Part shown: positions 6,242 to 8,166 of the stretch, piece after piece
Position numbering within the stretch: position 1 is the stretch's first letter
How the letters are laid out: each line of letters begins with the position of its first letter
Source: Verrucomicrobiales bacterium
GTDB lineage: Bacteria > Verrucomicrobiota > Verrucomicrobiia > Verrucomicrobiales > DEV007
NCBI GenBank assembly: GCA_007123695.1
Contig: SLGN01000275.1
Coordinates: 1-8,166, forward strand
Reading direction: 5' to 3'
DNA: 8,166 nt
The notes under the pieces: model-generated
What the model saw: only the letters and a program-made list of their open reading frames with translations
Databases searched by the model: none
What the model was told of the DNA's origin: nothing
Translations under genes and position numbers: made by a program

Positions 6242-7558
6242 ATGATGAAGAAACGCACCCTCCTCCGCCGGATTCTTCCCCTGCCGCTGCTCGCGCTGCT
6301 CGCGTCGTCCGGAGCCGTCGCCCCCGCCACCAGCAGCGCGTCGGAGGAAGACGGCATGCCCTTCGCCAACTGGCCCCAGTGGCGCGGACCGTCGGGAACC
6401 AGCGTCGCCCCGGCGGGGAGCTACCCCGTCACCTTCTCGCCGTCGAAGGAGGTGCTGTGGAAGGCGGCGCTTCCCGGCGTCGGCAGCAGCACCCCGGCGG
6501 TCTGGGGCGAGCGCATCTTCGTCACCTGCGGGATCGACGGCAACGACGCCGTCCTCGCCTACGACTGGAGCGGACGCGAACTGTGGCGGACCGCCCTCGG
6601 CCCCGAGCGGCCCGGCAAGCACAAGAACGGCAGCGGCGCCAACCCCTCGCCCATCGTCGACGGCGAGCGCATCGTCGTCTACTACAAGAGCGGCACCGTC
6701 GCCTCGCTGTCGCACGAGGGCAAGGTCCACTGGAAAACCAACCTTCAGAGCCGCTTCGGCGAGGACACCCTGTGGTGGGATCTCGGCACCTCGCCCGTCT
6801 TCGCCGGAGGACGCATCGTCGTCGCGGTGATGCAGGAGGGCGAGTCCTACCTCGTCGCCCTCGAGCCCTCCGACGGCTCCGTCGCGTGGAAGATCGACCG
6901 CACCTTCCCCGTCCAAAAGGAGACCGGGCAGTCCTACACCACCCCCTACGTCGCCGAGATCGACGGACGCGAGACCCTCGTCGTCTGGGGCGCCGACCAT
7001 CTCACCGGCCACGACCCCGCCGACGGCAGCGTCCTCTGGACCTGCGGCGGCTTCAATCCCGAGGACAAGCCAATGTGGCGCGTCATCGCCTCCCCCGCGA
7101 TCGTCGACGGCATCGCCGTGGTGCCCTACGGACGCACCCAGTTCACCGCCGGGATCCGGCTCGGCGGCAGCGGCGACATCACCGCGACGGCGCGGCTCTG
7201 GGAGCGCGACGACCTCGGGGCCGACTGCCCCTCGCCGGTGGGGCGCGACGGGCGTGCCTACGTACTCACCGACCGGGGCGCCATCCACTGCCTCGACGTG
7301 GAAACGGGACGCGATCTCTGGAGCGGTGCGATCCCGCGGGCCTCGGCCAGCTTCTACTCCTCTCCCGTCCTCGCCGGCGACCTCCTCTACTGCGCCCGCG
7401 AAGACGGCATGGTCGCCGTCGTCAGGGTGGGCGACTCGGGCATGGAGCTGCTCTCGCAAAACGACATGGGCGAGCTCATCGCCGCCGCCCCCGTGCCCGT
7501 CCGCAACCGGCTTCTCATCCGCGGAATCGACCACCTCTACTGCCTCGGCGCGGAATAG
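6242..7558 (+). CDS. Secreted PQQ-like beta-propeller repeat protein (BamB/quinoprotein-like fold)
   Basis: A 438-residue exported protein made of PQQ-like propeller blades. Residues 1 to about 28 are a signal peptide (MMKKRTLLRR, then a Leu-rich core); there is no lipobox cysteine. The mature part opens with WPQWRGPSG (44-52), a hallmark of the propeller proteins common in Planctomycetes and Verrucomicrobia. Blade motifs of the form D-x-x-[GS]-G-x-x-x-W recur: LAYDWSGRELW (105-115), SHEGKVHW (157-164), LEPSDGSVAW (207-216), HDPADGSVLW (257-266) and LDVETGRDLW (351-360), interleaved with S-P-[IV] strands. No haem-binding CxxCH or evident alcohol-dehydrogenase catalytic pair is seen, so an enzyme activity is not supported; binding or scaffolding is as likely. 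ATG 6242 is chosen because the signal peptide begins there; the frame also opens from a TTG at 6179 through a KPAKPAK stretch. It may be co-transcribed with the upstream oxidoreductase gene. Confidence 0.88.
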   Translation: MMKKRTLLRRILPLPLLALLASSGAVAPATSSASEEDGMPFANWPQWRGPSGTSVAPAGSYPVTFSPSKEVLWKAALPGVGSSTPAVWGERIFVTCGIDGNDAVLAYDWSGRELWRTALGPERPGKHKNGSGANPSPIVDGERIVVYYKSGTVASLSHEGKVHWKTNLQSRFGEDTLWWDLGTSPVFAGGRIVVAVMQEGESYLVALEPSDGSVAWKIDRTFPVQKETGQSYTTPYVAEIDGRETLVVWGADHLTGHDPADGSVLWTCGGFNPEDKPMWRVIASPAIVDGIAVVPYGRTQFTAGIRLGGSGDITATARLWERDDLGADCPSPVGRDGRAYVLTDRGAIHCLDVETGRDLWSGAIPRASASFYSSPVLAGDLLYCAREDGMVAVVRVGDSGMELLSQNDMGELIAAAPVPVRNRLLIRGIDHLYCLGAE

Positions 7559-7605
7559 ACCGCCGTCCCCCGGCCTCCGCCCGGCACGAACGAGCTTCGA
7601 AACTG

Positions 7606-7635
7606 TTGGACGCGGCCGACCGTAGTTCCTAATGT
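7606..7635 (+). promoter_or_regulatory. Possible promoter of the NfeD-like gene
   Basis: In the 83-base gap after the propeller gene, TTGGAC (7606-7611) and TAATGT (7630-7635) are separated by 18 bases. The ATG at 7642 follows the -10-like box after only six bases, so a transcript would start at or beside the start codon. The boxes match the sigma-70 consensus only partly (three of six each), but their spacing and position mirror the promoter before the oxidoreductase gene. No Shine-Dalgarno sequence is present. Confidence 0.4.
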
Positions 7636-7641
7636 GATCCA

Positions 7642-8166
7642 ATGACTCCGCGCCTCCTTCCTTGCCTTCTTGCGGCCTCCCTCTGCCAGCTTTTCCCGGC
7701 GCGGGGCGAAGACGCCGCCGATCCCGCCGATCCCGCCGCGTGGAAGGGGCGCGTCCTTTCCGTCAGCCTCACCAACGAGCTTCTCGAAGGCGGCCGCTAC
7801 CTCCGCGATCTCGAGCTGCTGCTCGCCGAGGCGGACAAAGCCGGGCTCGCCGCCCTCGTCTTCGAGATCGAAATCGGCGGCGCCGCCGACCTTGAGACCC
7901 AGGCGCGGATGCTCGACCTCCTCGTCGAGGCGCCCTCGCCCAGCTTCGCCTGGATCCGCAGTTCCGCCACCGGGCCCGGAGCCCTCGCCGCCCTCGCCAG
8001 CGAGACCATCTACCTCGCGCCGAACGCCATCATCGGCGGCGCCGGTCTCCAGCGGCCCCCGACGAAGGAAGGCGAGACCGACGCCAACTACCTGCGCGAC
8101 CTCTCCATCCTCAAGGCCCGCGCCCGCAGCCTCGCTTCCGGAAACGGGCACCGGCCCGAAGTGGCC
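7642..8166 (+). CDS. NfeD/ClpP-class membrane serine protease-like protein, N-terminal part (truncated by window edge)
   Basis: The first 175 codons of an NfeD-family (ClpP-class membrane protease) protein. Residues 1 to about 22 are a signal peptide (LLPCLLAASLCQLFPA, then RGEDA). The next part follows the crotonase/ClpP-like pattern of NfeD: a VLSVSLTNELLEGGRYLRDLE strand-helix start, the ALVFEIEIGG strand (71-80) where active members have a DTPGG-type loop, then ATGPGALAALASETIYLAP (109-127) and NAIIGGAG (128-135), equivalent to the serine loop and MAPGTxIGA. The RSLAS..GHRPE segment (162-173) matches RSLAE.RGRN of the family. At the position of the catalytic Ser I read Gly111, and at the catalytic Lys position Arg152, so it may be an inactive or divergent member (by-eye alignment). 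The C-terminal membrane and OB-fold parts lie outside the window. NfeD proteins usually partner with flotillins. Confidence 0.72.
   Translation, partial: MTPRLLPCLLAASLCQLFPARGEDAADPADPAAWKGRVLSVSLTNELLEGGRYLRDLELLLAEADKAGLAALVFEIEIGGAADLETQARMLDLLVEAPSPSFAWIRSSATGPGALAALASETIYLAPNAIIGGAGLQRPPTKEGETDANYLRDLSILKARARSLASGNGHRPEVA

Noticed and set aside
7559..7605. Possible terminator after the propeller gene
   Set aside because: The GC-rich stretch contains only imperfect short complementarity and no U-run, so no terminator can be supported.
5524..7632. A 702-codon plus-strand open frame overlapping the oxidoreductase and propeller genes
   Set aside because: Arg/Pro-rich translation without motifs, out of frame with both recognised genes.
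4574..7642. A 1022-codon minus-strand open frame across the oxidoreductase and propeller genes
   Set aside because: It is antisense to two clearly coding genes, has low-complexity Gly/Val/Asp-rich translation and crosses their intergenic gap, so it is an artefact of codon bias.

Overview
The window is strongly GC-rich, gap-free bacterial DNA with six protein-coding genes in two divergent groups. No tRNA, rRNA, CRISPR array or transposase was seen. The gene types are a PVC-superphylum signature, most like Verrucomicrobiota (inference from protein style, not a database match). They are a Tat-exported Gfo/Idh/MocA oxidoreductase, a secreted PQQ-like beta-propeller protein starting near a WPQWRGPSG motif, a GxDLY-type SGNH hydrolase, a FloA flotillin and an NfeD/ClpP-class protein. 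Shine-Dalgarno sequences are absent in front of every start, which also fits.

Layout. Leftward from the central divergent intergenic region (4483-4807) run three minus-strand genes: a large glycoside hydrolase-glycosyltransferase 2 membrane fusion (4482 to 1972), a secreted SGNH hydrolase (1706 to 609), and floA (512 to beyond base 1, truncated by the window edge). Rightward run three plus-strand genes: the Tat-signal Gfo/Idh/MocA oxidoreductase (4808-6166), a PQQ-like propeller protein (6242-7558), and an NfeD/ClpP-class protein (7642 to beyond the window end).

How they may work together. Nearly every product is predicted to act at or across the cytoplasmic membrane. The fusion protein and the SGNH esterase suggest synthesis or modification of a surface polysaccharide. 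The oxidoreductase and propeller protein are typical periplasmic sugar-metabolism or paralogue-rich proteins of this group. FloA and NfeD-like proteins normally form one membrane-microdomain module from adjacent genes. Here they sit about 7 kb apart and point away from each other, so a direct pairing is not shown.

Most unusual items: the hydrolase-transferase fusion; an NfeD-like protein in which the catalytic serine and lysine positions appear substituted; a G-quadruplex-capable tract in front of floA; promoter-like elements placed so close to two start codons that leaderless mRNAs are likely; and a 15-bp tandem repeat of dispersed-repeat style between the fusion gene and the SGNH gene. I do not see a clearly new multi-gene system; the fusion protein is the best candidate for new biochemistry.
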